DNA from: Hanleya hanleyi
Lineage: Eukaryota; Mollusca; Polyplacophora; Lepidopleurida; Hanleyidae
Assembly: GCA_036873755.1 (NCBI GenBank)
Contig: JAVTVY010033802.1
Coordinates: 81,243-145,242 of the forward strand
Direction: 5' to 3'
Length of the DNA: 64,000 nucleotides
This document shows positions 45,836 through 56,660 of the stretch, one piece after another; position 1 is the stretch's first letter, and each line of letters opens with the position of its first letter. The notes beneath the pieces are model-generated. The model was not told the origin of the DNA and made no database searches. It worked only from the letters and a program-made list of their open reading frames with translations. The position numbers and the translations under genes are program-made.

Positions 45836-47101
45836 GCTAAAGATCACATATCTCACAGACATGGGATTTCTCGACTCTCTATATTACAATCCCTCATCAG
45901 GATCTTATTGACCGTCTAAGTTCATTAACAGTATTTGTGTTCAAGAAAACTGATCGCAGATATATCAATGTCCGAAGCCAAAAAGCATTCTTTAGCTCTA
46001 CTACATACAAGGAATATCATTCATGGGATGTTTCTTTGCTTTTGTAGAGTTGCTCGAATTTCTCATTAAAAGTCTATGTTAAATTAGGCAACACAATATA
46101 TCAACAGCCTGTAGGTATTCGAATGGGTACTAATTGTGCACCCCTGTTGGCTGACCTGTATCTGTACCCTTATGAATATGACTACATGCAGGCGCTTTCA
46201 AAAACCGATCAATTCAAAGTCCGTTCTTTCTCATTCATCAAACACTATGTAGATCATTTTCTCGCTATATAAATGAAGCAATGAAGGATATATATCCACC
46301 TTCACTGGATTTGAAGGAAACTACAGATAGCCCTACAGGCACATCTTATTTAGATCTCTATCTCTATAAAAATGAAGCGGGCATTCTCTCTCGTCGACTT
46401 TATGACAAAAGAGATGATTACAATTTCGACATCGTAAACTATCCCTTTCTGGACAGTAATATTCCAGTGGGACCTGTATATGGCGTATACATATCTCGCT
46501 TAGTAGCATTTGCTAGATCCTGTGTTAAATGTGATGATTTTAATCAACGTCACAAAACTTTGTTGCAGAAACTTATAAAACAGGGCTATTCCACCAAGCG
46601 CCTCCACTCAAAGTTTCTCAAATTTGGCGATACATATCGCATGCTGATAGCAAAATACGAACGTAGCATGCAAGATCTATGGTGCTACGTTTTGTAACTT
46701 GTGTCTAATTCCGCTTAACCCGGGGCTAGGGGCCGTATGAACCCATGTACTTCAAGATCCTCATGGTACTCATATGAACAGTCACAATCAAAGCGTGACT
46801 GAGATACATCTTTTTTTTAGATGACGACTCTATAACGAATATTATGGTTTAAGAATACTGATCAGCGATACGGATTTGATATTTCTGGAACATCATGATG
46901 TCTTGCCGGCATCATTGAAAACTGTTGACCGCTTCTCTCTTGCAGGAAACAAGCCTATGTTTATGTATACAATGATTTTTTTTTTGAATTTGGTGCTAAT
47001 ACTGTTATATGGAATATGGAATAGGTCCTTTGGATTATGGACGCGGATATTCTCTAATGGACGACGGCTGGATTATGAATGACGGACTAGACGCTTGTAA
47101 T
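45836..47101 (+). mobile_element. Naiad Penelope-like copy, 5'-truncated within the RT
   Basis: Aligns with 17442-18737 of the larger copy, from GCTAAAGATCACA to GACGCTTGTAAT. The first half is frameshifted. In the RT, the IPMGTN box reads IRMGTN, and the catalytic YIDD reads YVDH followed by a stop, so it is inactive. The last 138 codons (46281-46697) are intact: DLYLYKNEAGILSRRLYDK and GPVYGVYISRLVAFARSC. Its end is joined directly to a second Naiad tail. Confidence 0.9.
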
Positions 47102-47416
47102 TCATATGAACAGTCACAATCAAAGCGTGACCGAGATACATGATTCTGTAGATGACGACTTTACAACGAATATCATATGGATTAAGAATCAGCGATACGA
47201 ATTTGATATTTTTAGTGTCATGATGTCTTGCCGGCATCATTGAAAAGTATTGATTGTTTCTCTCTTGCAGGAAACTAGCCTATGTTTATGTATAGTAAGA
47301 TTGATTTTTGAATTTGATGCTATTGTTGTTATATGGAATAGGTCTTTGGATTATGGACGCGGATATTCTTTAATGGGCGAGGGCTGAATTATGAATGACG
47401 GACCAGACGCTTGTAA
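47102..47416 (+). mobile_element. Second Naiad 3' tail, joined in tandem
   Basis: Starts TCATATGAACAGTCACAATC, the equivalent of 46771 in the copy before it, and runs to another GACGCTTGTAAT at about 47417. It carries its own differences (GACCGAGATACATGATTCTG; TTTTAGTGTCATGATG). It is therefore an older, separate copy and not a fresh duplicate. Confidence 0.88.
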
Positions 47417-47419
47417 TTT

Positions 47420-50155
47420 GTTTTGTATTAATTTATTTATTTATTGTACTTGTTCATTGCGCGAAACAATTGCATAGAAATAGATTATGAACTGAAAGTC
47501 TGTACATTTTGATTAGTGGTCTGCTTTGTAGCGTGCCAAAAATCAATAGTTTGCTCCGCATAAATATTCTTTCTTTGCTGCGTGTTTATCATAAACTACT
47601 CTATAAAATGAAAACAAAGAATTCGTGATATTGATAGCATATCTCGCTCGAAATAACTATTTTCATATAAACCTCCCTAATATTTGTTCATGTACTGGGG
47701 TTCAGTTGCATAAGGTAGCGATGTATTGGTGTTCACGCGGGCAAACATCATAGGCCTGTGAATATGGAAAGCCTGTGATTGGTCGCGGTGCCACAAATGC
47801 ATATAGTGTCATTGATTAACTAACACTACAAGAGCCTTTCGGGGATTTTTAACGACTTGAGGAGAGTGGCCACTGAGGCAACCCTAAATTTAAATTTATC
47901 CCGCAACAAGGACAAATGAACACAAGGGGGAAACATATTTGAACCTGAACAAATACACGATGATGTTCTCTTTGACAGTTTAACGGCTCAATTGTGGATC
48001 GGGGAATTGTTCCTGAAGAACACACCATCACTAAATAAGCTGTTACGGAGAAAGTCTTAAATTTGCCATACAGTTCCACGAATTCCTGCAAGAACGATAA
48101 ACTAATAAAATTTATGTACTCGAATCCGACGACCTTATACGGAGTGTCAAATTGGAACATTAAACTGGACAATAATTACAACTCGGCAGAAGCAAGTCTG
48201 GAATTTTGAAATAAGCCAAGAAATTAATGACCAATTTTGGTCGTTATTATTCCAATGTGTTTGTATTAGACGCCAGCATAATTCCCGTAAGACTTGCTGC
48301 TGATGGAAAGCAATTGCACCAAACTTTGCCCCAGGAAAACGATGTAATATAAACATAGCTTTTAGAAGAAAACATTATTTTCAGTGCTTATCGTGTTTTT
48401 ATTGGTTAACGTCGCGTGCGTGAACACGTGACGGAAGTCATGATGCCGTGATTTTGTTAATTGTCCAGACGGTGTAATATTTTCTTTTCCGTCGCTGAAA
48501 CTCTTTGATGAGGAGATGAAGAATTACTTTTAATTGTGATGTCATCCTGTCACTTGGTTTATATCAACCTAACAGTCCAGCACAGACCAATCTAGCCTCG
48601 GGGTTACGAGAACGAAATCGTGAAGTCTCGCGCTGAAATCAACAATGAACGTAATCGACTTATGTGGTCAAAATAGAACGAAAATAGAAAGCCAGATTTC
48701 TGGTAGTGTTGTCATAATCTAGCTAATTCCTCATTTCCACTTAATGCCTGTCGCCGTCTTTCGCTGATTATTGTGAGAGTTTAACCGCCTACAGCGCATG
48801 TGTTCTCACAAAGATATCACACGCGCGACTTCCGCTGAAAGGAAGCCTCGTTTTCATCTGCTTCGCTGCGCGCTGATTTGGCGTCGCCTTTTCACTGAGA
48901 AAGGGGGCAAAAGAGAAGCAGGGACAATTGGGATCTTGTATGACATTTGCCTGCTTATCGGCCGCTGGGTGAGCACACACAAACGATTTTCTCCTCGGAT
49001 AATCGCAAAGAATATCACCCTTCGCTGCTCATTTTTATACCATAGTCCTGATCGATGCAATGGCGCGATCTCCGACTGCGAGAAATGAAAACAGGAATCA
49101 GATCCATGCGACCCCGAAATGATTGAAAATGTCTGCTTTTTCTTGTTGGTGAGAAAACTTTAATTAACTTGCTAAACCTAATTGTTAATTTCCTTCCTCT
49201 TCAAGGAGAGCCGACGAAGAGCCCGTACAAGGTGTAATGCAAGACTAATCGCCTGTAGCCGTTCGTATGACAAACTACGATCTTGAGGTAATTGATTTTT
49301 AAGGAAGTTGGCACGATGTGGTGATTTACTATCTGTAAAAACGTGCGGTCGTTGGTCGGGTCTCTTGCCACCCGGTGACATATTTTGGTAGACTCTATAT
49401 CGATTAGCACTTCACAAAATGTGAAGATTCCTTGAACGGATCCACGAAAACGACAAAATACAATGTACAAGCCCTTAATACTTAGTAAGAAGTGGACTTT
49501 GAACGAACTGCGAAAAGAATGGTTTCCTAACGTGAATCCAATTTCTAGTTATTTAGCATGGGACGAGGTCGTCGTGCTACGCAACTTTCATGATGTTATC
49601 AACAAAAACTTTTCGTGAAAATAACACAATATGACGAGTTTGTTTCACCGGTATCACCGAGACAAGTCTGGCACAAGATTTATTACCTACCGTACGAGAT
49701 ATAGTAGGTATGGTATCAGTCTCAAAGATAACCCGCGCGTGTTTCTGTACTTTTGGCAAGAATGGGGTATATTGTCCTTAAAAAGGACACAGCTTGACTT
49801 CTTGGCCCTCTGATATCGAACTTGGAGTGCGGGTTGAGAGGGTATGTTTTAGTGCCGCTTCCCGGCTGTAATCAATTGTCTCCCGATTGTAATCATTTGC
49901 TGAAAGGAGGTGATCGTGTAAGACTGAAGTCATTTTGAACACCTGTTCCATCATGTGTGTGTGTGTCACTCTCCCAACCGATCTGATATGCAGGTTCAAA
50001 GAGTATGACACATGGATCGAACACAAGAGTCTAGAGGGATGGAAGAAAATAGAGAAAGGAGGTTGATCGTCCAATTATATGAGGTATCAGCAGTACGTAG
50101 AATGAAATAGAGGGGAAAAGAAAGTTGGGCGTGTGGGGAGGGAGATGCGATGAGG
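47420..50155. other. No gene recognised, mixed composition
   Basis: 48400-49100 is less AT-rich than its surroundings and holds CGTGCGTGAACACGTGACGG. Overlapping short frames on both strands (48789-49088) show no family. No splice-consistent gene model could be supported. Confidence 0.4.
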
Positions 50156-50158
50156 ATA

Positions 50159-51218
50159 CCAAGGGCGGATCCAGCGAAAATTCATAGCGGGGGTCGACTA
50201 TCACAGCCCAACAGGCGAGGGTTCAGGGGTCGCCTAGGCCCCGGAAGCTCCAGGGTCATAGATCGCCAGAGATGCGTTCTAAGCGTTTTCCCATAAAAAA
50301 CTCTGAACATAATGTATGCAGATTTATAGTTCTATTTTTACGGGGGGTTTTCGAAGCGCACAATATATTGAAAAAAAATCACACCTCATGCCTGAATCAA
50401 TTTGACTTTCTAGTTATATTTAACACATAAAAAAACAATGACCTCTACGTCATAGAGTATAAGAACAATGACCTTTACGTCATGGAATAGTAGGAACCAA
50501 TACTTGTACTGATACTATTCATTTACAAAAAGCTAAAATAAAGGAATCCTCACAGCCCAACAGGCGAGGGTCCAGGGGCCGCCTAGGCCCCGGAAGCTCC
50601 GAGGTCCTAAACGTTATCCCGGAAAGAAATCTGAACATAATGCATGCAGATTTATGGTTCTAGTTTCACTTTTGTTTTGCATTCACACCATGTCTGAATC
50701 TATTCGACTTTCTAGTTGTATTTAACACATACAAAAGAATGACCCTTACGTCATGGAACATGAGAAACCAATATGATGCCAGGCGAGGGTTCAGAGGCCG
50801 CCCAGGCCCCAGAAGCTTCGGGGTCCCAGGTCGCCGAAGGTGCGTTCTACGCGTTTTCCCGGAAATAAATCTGAACATAATGTATGTAGATTCATGGTTC
50901 TATTTCCCATTTTTTGTGATATTGAAAAATATCACATCTTATGCCTGATTGCATTTGACATTCTGCTTTAATACATACAAAACAGGACTATAACACACCG
51001 TTAATGTCAGATTATAGATACATATTGAAACTTCAACTTAAATGAATTGCTGGTGGTTTGTTTGATACACATATAGATATTTTAATTACTTAACCAACAT
51101 TCGTTTATTTTACATATCATGATAGCCATTATCTCTAAGAGAATGCAATTTTTTTGGCAGGTTTCATGGGGGGGGGGGTCCGGACCCCCTGACCCCCCCC
51201 CCGTAGATCCGCCCTTGG
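50159..51218. mobile_element. TIR element with three internal repeats
   Basis: The left end CCAAGGGCGGATCCAGCG pairs with the right end GTAGATCCGCCCTTGG. This GGGCGGATCCA terminus is common to non-autonomous DNA transposons in animals, possibly hAT-like. Inside, a block with AGGCGAGGGTTCAGGGGTCG, CCCCGGAAGCTCC, CGTTTTCCC and CTGAACATAATGTATGCAGA occurs near 50204, 50552 and 50777. Next to the right end is a G12-type run pairing with a C-run (51169-51202). No target duplication is evident. Confidence 0.75.
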
Positions 51219-51820
51219 ATGCATAAATCGAACCATATACTATGCATTTCTGTGAATTCGATTATGCATTCGGCTTCTTCCGTCAAAGTCATGCCAGGTC
51301 ATTGCTGCGATGTGTAACATCATCCAGGCAACTTCTCGAGTGTGTCTTCAGTGAATGGTGACCATAATGATTAATGTAGTGAACGATCCGTGCACTGTTT
51401 CCAAGGCACATAGCAAACCGTTCGTTCGATGAAGTTTGAAAACTGGCTCAAAATTCGTTTTGAAAGCGTCTTGCCGATTTGGTGAATAATATAATGGTAT
51501 TGGATTGTATATGTGAGATTTATTTTTGTTTCAGGGATACCGGACTCATTTTGCGAATGTACTGACCCTGGCGCCAAAAATATTCCTCATCTCTAGTTCC
51601 TGGAAAAACTCTTCAGAAACATCCTCCACTGTCAGAAGGAGCGGGTCAAACTGACAAAGTATTTTGGGATATAGACGTGACAGACCCGAAGAAATTGGGT
51701 GAAATTCCATTTTGAATCAAACATTTTGGGTCGTTTTGACCCAACTATTTTGGATACGTCACGTCTATGGTCTGTAGCCAAATTCTGACAGTGTTGTTTA
51801 TGAGTGACAGTCCTTGTTTC
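51219..51820. other. No gene recognised
   Basis: A loose inverted pair, TATAGACGTGACAGACC near 51671 and GGATACGTCACGTCTATGG near 51752, is the only structure seen. Confidence 0.4.
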
Positions 51821-51825
51821 AGCTT

Positions 51826-51962
51826 CACGAGAGGCCGATATTCAGTAGAGTCGACTCTCTCCTCTGCATTTATTTGCTCGCCACAAACATTACTATATGT
51901 GCCTGTGATAGGTTTGTGGCGAGTAGAAATATGTCGACTTGTCTGAGTTTCGGTCTCTCGCG
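51826..51962. repeat. Imperfect 137-bp inverted repeat
   Basis: ACGAGAGGCCGATATTCAGT with AGTCGACT pairs with GTCGACTTGTCTGAGTTTCG and GTCTCTCG. TTTGCTCGCCACAAAC pairs with GTTTGTGGCGAGTAGAAA. It looks like a small foldback remnant. Confidence 0.7.
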
Positions 51963-52620
51963 AAGGAAAACATAAGGATTATAGCTATAGACACTGGTTA
52001 TAGGTTTTCTACATTCTGACTGACCCCATGTAATAGGTGATGGATTAATTTATTGAAGATGATCGTGACCTAGTTTTCCAGGTCAAATTCATTTTTTTAC
52101 GATATTTCATGGAGGGTCATTGCTAGATTCTCAAAATTTGTCTTCTAATTTTTTTCTGCAGTCAAAGGTGCGCGCGGGCGTATATTGAAGCTCAAAAGTC
52201 TCTTGTTCATATCTGTGATATATTTTAGTAAAATATTCCATCGTACCAGGTTTGTATATCTCGGTGGCCAAGTTTCTTTATCTCACCGGTCATTGTGTTT
52301 ATCTCAGTGGAGGGGGGTAGGGGGATTTGGTTTAATGTCACACTTGTAACGGTTACCCGTTTGTGTATAGAACAGATTGAATCAGGACCGTGTACTCCCG
52401 CTGGAATGTGGAAGAACGACCTTGACCCATGTCGTCAGCGGCGAGCAGGACAGATTTCGGAAATGCATTCCCCTGTATTTCTCGTTTACCAGACCGAGTT
52501 GGAAGCTGATATTTGACAATTACGTCAGTTATGAATTATGGTTTGTTCTTCCATAGCCATATTTATTCAGCGAGGTCTATATAAACGGTTCGGGAAAATG
52601 TGGTTTAAGTGACAGTAAAG
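51963..52620. other. No gene; SINE body fragment near 52308
   Basis: AGTGGAGGGGGGTAGGGGGA and TTTGGTTTAATGTCACACTT match the 3' part (minus orientation) of the tRNA-SINE at 1650-1893. Confidence 0.45.
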
Positions 52621-52639
52621 AGGGCGCTGGTATCGTCGA

Positions 52640-52720
52640 CTGTGATTGGCCGTGGTTCACGGAAGTGCGGTAGCCCTATATAAGCTTGAGCTGACGTAGA
52701 GATCGGGGACAGACTAGAAA
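52640..52720 (+). promoter_or_regulatory. TATA-box promoter-like site
   Basis: GACTGTGATTGGCCGTGG (ATTGG box) stands about 35 bases before CCTATATAAGCTTGAGC (52675-52690), followed by ATCGGGGACAGACTAG. The layout is that of a pol II core promoter or of an LTR U3/R boundary. No coding gene and no second LTR copy was found downstream, so its identity is open. Confidence 0.4.
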
Positions 52721-53560
52721 GAAAGTGCTGGAGGAACACACGCCAGGTCAGCCTGTAATTCCTTGATTTTGGCATAATTACGGTTGAGCCGTAATGCAGT
52801 TGTTTTTGGCCTGGGAATCTAAAAGCTTGTAAATCCTGTAGTTAGTGTAACCTGTAACAAACACGCCAATCCAATGAGAATTTGCCGGCTCGCATCTTCA
52901 GGTGGAAACGTGTTTTGTGGTTATACTATAGTTTAGGGAACACGACAGTGTGTTCGTGTTGTATGTAGTTTTGGGACCATGGGTAATACTGTAATGAGAC
53001 ATGTGTTTGCCTGTAGCACATTTAGGCAACTTGCATGGTCTAACTTCAGTATAAAATAGGGCTTTTAGATCTATATACCAGTAGGTTGATAATTTCGACA
53101 TTATTGCCGTGCTATCTCGCTGCACTGGGACTAAAGCCACAATATTTGTGTCGATTTGTTGACCGTGAAGCGGTATATATGCTAAGTCAGGAATTCCCTC
53201 ACCCCAAGAAATATACAACTGCACTAAACACAGGGAGAAATAAGCCAAACTTCCACTGCCATAATACAACGACGCAAACGGCTGTGCAACGCTATACGGG
53301 CAAAAACGAGCACCGTGATTACGGCCGGGCGAAGCAAATCAGGTACAGGCGGGCGTGCTGCTTTCATCAAGAAACGTCGGTAAACCGTGTATTCCGGGGG
53401 CCCAGCAAACAGGGTCGAGTAGTCGGCTACACGAACGGCGTCCAGCAGGGAAAGAGAGAAGTACAGAACATCGTACAGGACAGAAAGATACAGCACACCG
53501 AGTACCCAAGAAATAAACAGCACACAGATCCCACAGAAAGATACAGCACACAGATTCCAC
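52721..53560. other. Possible non-coding transcript region downstream of the TATA site
   Basis: Open on the plus strand for 169 residues at 53086-53595, but without family signatures; the minus strand is open too. TACAGGACAGAAAGATACAG..CACAGATCCCACAGAAAGATACAG repeats occur at 53475-53560. Confidence 0.3.
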
Positions 53561-53564
53561 CAAG

Positions 53565-53995
53565 AGGAGACGTGTATTTATCACACGTTAAATGAAGAAA
53601 CACAGACCACAGATTACACAGTCAAGAAAGCCACAGACCACAGATCCATACAGGGAAGAAATGCGTATTTATCACGCATAAAGGCATGGTGCAGATGGGC
53701 CAGCTTTTATCGATGTAAAAGTAGTAACAAAACATACAGGTTCCAGTAGGACACGTGTATTTATCACACGTTACAGAAGGCGGGCTTCCTTTCACCGATG
53801 TAAAAGTGGTAACAAGATTTACAGACAGTAAAGAGAAGCCAAGGCACAGCAAAGGCAGATTTCTGAAACGTCGGTTAGACGTGAAATCTGCAGGGTCGCT
53901 AACTACAGACTTACAGACTGTACAGACAAGCCATGTACAGACAAGCCAAGGCACAGCACAGACAGATTTCTGAAACGTCGATTAGACGTGAAATC
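53565..53995 (+). repeat. Repeated short hairpins
   Basis: GACGTGTATTTATCACACGT occurs at about 53569 and 53751, with a variant at 53660. Each folds on ACGTG/CACGT. CAGATTTCTGAAACGTCGGT then TAGACGTGAAATCTG occurs at 53857 and 53966, folding on CAGATTTC/GAAATCTG and ACGTC/GACGT. The block GATGTAAAAGT.GTAACAA also occurs twice. The repeats alternate over 400 bases. Confidence 0.75.
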
Positions 53996-54074
53996 TGAAC
54001 GTACCGTACGATGTTTCATCGGTACCAAATGAAAGAGTAATAGCACATTATATACCCATGTAAGCAGACTGGTG

Positions 54075-54450
54075 AGCTGACGTCAAGCTCCGACGACTGG
54101 GGGTGAAGTACACGCCGGGTTGCCACGTCTCTGGAGAGAGCGTCACCGCCGTGACGTTCCAACGACTGGGGGTTGTATCTGGAGAGAGTGTTACCGCCGT
54201 AACGTTCCAACGGGCCGTGACGTTTCAGCGACTTGGTGCTATATCTGGAGAGAGCGTCACTGCCGTGACTTTCCAACGCCTGAGGGTATCTGTATATCTG
54301 GAGAGAACGTTACCGCCGTAGCGTTCCAACGGGCCTTGAAGTTTCAACGCCTGGGCGACGTATCTGGAGAGAGCGTTATATCCTTAACGTTCCAACGACT
54401 GGGTGCCATCCCTGGAGAGAGCGTTATATCCATAACGTTCCAACGACGGA
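54075..54450 (+). repeat. Tandem repeat with GAGAGAGCGTTACCGCCGTAACG boxes
   Basis: TATCTGGAGAGAGCGT(T/C)A, C(C/T)GCCGT(A/G)ACGTTCCAACG occurs about seven times with 45-65 base spacing. Inside each copy GCGTTACCGCCGTAACG is a dyad. Frames in both strands are open by chance. Confidence 0.85.
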
Positions 54451-54525
54451 AGAGAAGGGCCAGCAGCCAGGCCGCCCTTATCCCCAGAAGAGAAGGGCCA
54501 GCAGCCAGGCCGCCCTTATCGCGCA
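54450..54525 (+). repeat. 38-bp direct duplication
   Basis: AGAGAAGGGCCAGCAGCCAG, GCCGCCCTTATC starts at 54451 and again at 54489. Confidence 0.85.
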
Positions 54526-54639
54526 TTAAAGCACTATATTAACTATAAAGTTATATGCATACACTCCCATATATATATTATTACCATATAACATCAAGCT
54601 TAAACTGCACACATTCTCTTCTATTATCCACATATACAC

Positions 54640-54835
54640 CAGGATACGTTAACTCTATATGCACACACCAAGTGTATGTATCCGTGAACCTTATGTGCAC
54701 ACACCAAGTATGTATCCGTGAACCTTATGTGCACACACCAAGTGTATGTATCCGTGAACCTTACATGCACACCCCAAGTGTATGTATCCGTTAACTTGTG
54801 TGCACACATCCTCTTACATCACGTGTATATATCCA
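54640..54835 (+). repeat. 36-bp tandem repeat, about five copies
   Basis: Unit GTGAACCTTATGTGCACACA plus CCAAGTGTATGTATCC. Outer copies are diverged. Confidence 0.88.
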
Positions 54836-55145
54836 TCAAGTTTATTTGCAAACACTCTCCTAGTGTCTGTACATATGTGTAAATGTCTTAATGTTGCATC
54901 TCCTTAGACATTCGGTCTAAGCCACGCGGTTCTACGCTATTATTTGTAACCGTGTATACCATTTGTGCAGAATATACCATAATAGACCTTTACATGAGCG
55001 TCAGTCATCCTTGTAGGGTTGTGATCATCTCTTCGAGCCCCGGATCTCTACTAGTGAAGGGGTTAACGACGGTGACGGCCAGAATGCCAGTGGGCAATCC
55101 CGGTTATTGATTCGTTTTCTTCTAAACACTACGACTGGTCCTGCT
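54836..55145. other. No gene recognised
   Basis: A short non-coding interval between the tandem repeats and a SINE fragment. Confidence 0.4.
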
Positions 55146-55149
55146 CGTA

Positions 55150-55265
55150 CACGTTACACACTGAAGTTTGTTTCACTCATATGGCGACAGTCAGTTTGGT
55201 TGGTGGAGGAAGCCGGAGTACTAGGAAAGAATCACCGCCCGTCGGCAAGTAACTCAGTGGATATA
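55150..55265 (-). mobile_element. tRNA-SINE body fragment
   Basis: TGAAGTTTGTTTCACTCATA, TGGCGACAGTCAGTTTGGTT, GGTGGAGGAAGCCGGAG and CACCGCCCGTCGGCAAGTAA match the body of the SINE at 1650-1893. The pol III head is missing. Confidence 0.75.
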
Positions 55266-55404
55266 CTTTTGTTCTCCGATGCAGATGGAACAGAAGTTGA
55301 AATATTATACCAGCAAGCTATGTAGTCACAAGCTACAAAAAAGATTGACCGAACAAAAAATATCCAGTAGCCTCATGTTCATGTGAAATTATAATTTAAA
55401 GCAT

Positions 55405-55641
55405 AGTAGTATATAAACGGCAAAAGCTAGCACATTGACCTACTTACATATCATTAATTTCCGGTAATTTCCGGAAAATAAGGCTCTCGGCGGATGGGGT
55501 CCTAGCGAGCGTAGGTCAATATGCACTGTGATGGAAAACCCCCGATGATGGACTGGATCATGTTTAGACATGTTGGGGGATTCCTCCGCGGTGATGTGGT
55601 TTTGGGGAGAATCTTCCGCGGACAGAAAGTAGTCCCCAGAC
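55405..55641 (+). repeat. Left TIR of the 6.1-kb element
   Basis: 237 bases that pair with 61282-61491. Shared boxes include GCTAGCACATTGACCTACTT, CCGGAAAAT, GGTCAATATGCACTGTGATG and CATGTTGGGGGATTCCTCCG. The left copy has about 27 extra bases (GCTCTCGGCGGATGGGGTCC region). Confidence 0.92.
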
Positions 55642-55926
55642 TTCAGTCATTTTTTTTTTACGTTACTATGGGTTTGGTCTTGTTTTCTTCGTCTCGCAAA
55701 GAAAGGATAAGAACAATCATTTTATTTTTCCCTCCATCATAACATACCCACGCTGGGGGAGCCGCGTTGGGTATGTTTACAATTCAAGAAGTCTCTTGTC
55801 CAATCAGAGGCCGCCATTTGGCGCTGTATCCGTCATATTCGTTCTGGCCCGTTAGATGTATTCTCGGCTGCTCTTGTCCAATCAGAAGTCGTCCTTTCAG
55901 AAAGTTCCATCTTTGCTCGGTGTGAC

Positions 55927-56499
55927 CTAATCATCGTCGGGCAGTCCAGGATATTGTTCGGGCAGCATGTCCTGAAACAGTTGTTTGCGCACTCTGATCG
56001 CATTTTCCAGGGCCTCGGTGGGTGGTAGCTCCATATCCTCTGCCAAGTGACGCTTGGTCTTCATGATGGACCAGTGCGTGGGGTCGCCTTTCATTTCAAG
56101 CGGTAGTAAGGTATACTGTTCACAGATCGTCATGACTGTTTTCCTGATGAAAGGGCGCATTTGGGTGTACGCCTGTTGTAAGTTACCCTGTCCGGCGTCC
56201 TCGATCGCTGCAGCGTGAGTATTGATAGCTGCTGTCAAAATACGATCCCAGAAGGTAGGTTCTGCCTCACTTTTCTGGGATGTAGGCTGACTATCTGAGG
56301 TCAAGCTCTCCATATCAGTAGACAGACTGTCCGCAATCTCTGTTTCGGTATCAGTCGATACACTCTCAGCAGTCTCTGTATCAGCATCCGCCTCAACGGA
56401 CTCCTCGGAGTCTTCAATCCCATGTATATTTTTCCGGTGTCGCATCATATCGTAATGTCTGGTGAACGTGCGTTCGCACTCAGAACAAGTATAAGCCAT
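55927..56499 (-). CDS. C2H2 zinc-finger protein of the Polinton-like family, intact 190 aa
   Basis: An intact frame. The start is set at the ATG of MAYTCSECERTFTRHYDMMR because all three copies in the window share it; an upstream ATG at 56541 adds 14 unshared residues. Residues 3-25 form one C2H2 finger (C5, C8, H21/H25-type spacing in YTCSECERTFTRHYDMMRHRKNIHG without gaps). Residues about 28-80 are acidic and Ser/Thr-rich with repeated TETAES/TETEIADS units. Residues about 85-190 form a conserved helical domain: FWDRILTAAINTHAAAIED, LLPLEMKGDPTH, AIRVRKQLFQDMLPEQYPG and a PDDD end. It is transcribed after the ATPase on the same strand; GCGTTA motifs lie between the genes. Small C2H2 proteins next to packaging ATPases are known in invertebrate Polinton-like elements, but their role is not established. 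DNA binding is inferred. Confidence 0.75.
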   Translation of the reverse strand: MAYTCSECERTFTRHYDMMRHRKNIHGIEDSEESVEADADTETAESVSTDTETEIADSLSTDMESLTSDSQPTSQKSEAEPTFWDRILTAAINTHAAAIEDAGQGNLQQAYTQMRPFIRKTVMTICEQYTLLPLEMKGDPTHWSIMKTKRHLAEDMELPPTEALENAIRVRKQLFQDMLPEQYPGLPDDD

Positions 56500-56544
56500 G
56501 TTGACGGTTGGACGTCGACTGTGCGTGTTTTGAGAATACACTTG

Positions 56545-56660
56545 CTTTCATAGACAGTAACGTCCGCCAACGCCCACTGTTACGCCTTAATGCCCTATCT
56601 GTACGCCTTAACGCTCGTCTCAACACCCATCTCAACGCCTTAGCATACTTTCTTAACAGT
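56545..56660 (-). repeat. GGCGTTAAGGCG motif array between the ATPase and C2H2 genes
   Basis: On the minus strand: GGCGTTGAGATGGGTGTTGA, GACGAGCGTTAAGGCG, GGGCATTAAGGCGTAACAG and GGGCGTTGGCGGACGTTACT. Same motif as at 24905-25135. Confidence 0.8.

Noticed and set aside
48789..49088. A host gene in the less AT-rich 48.4-49.1 kb interval
   Set aside because: Overlapping frames on both strands, no splice-consistent extension, no recognisable domain.
53086..53595. 169-residue protein downstream of the TATA-like site
   Set aside because: No motif or family; the opposite strand is also open and the region is full of short repeats.
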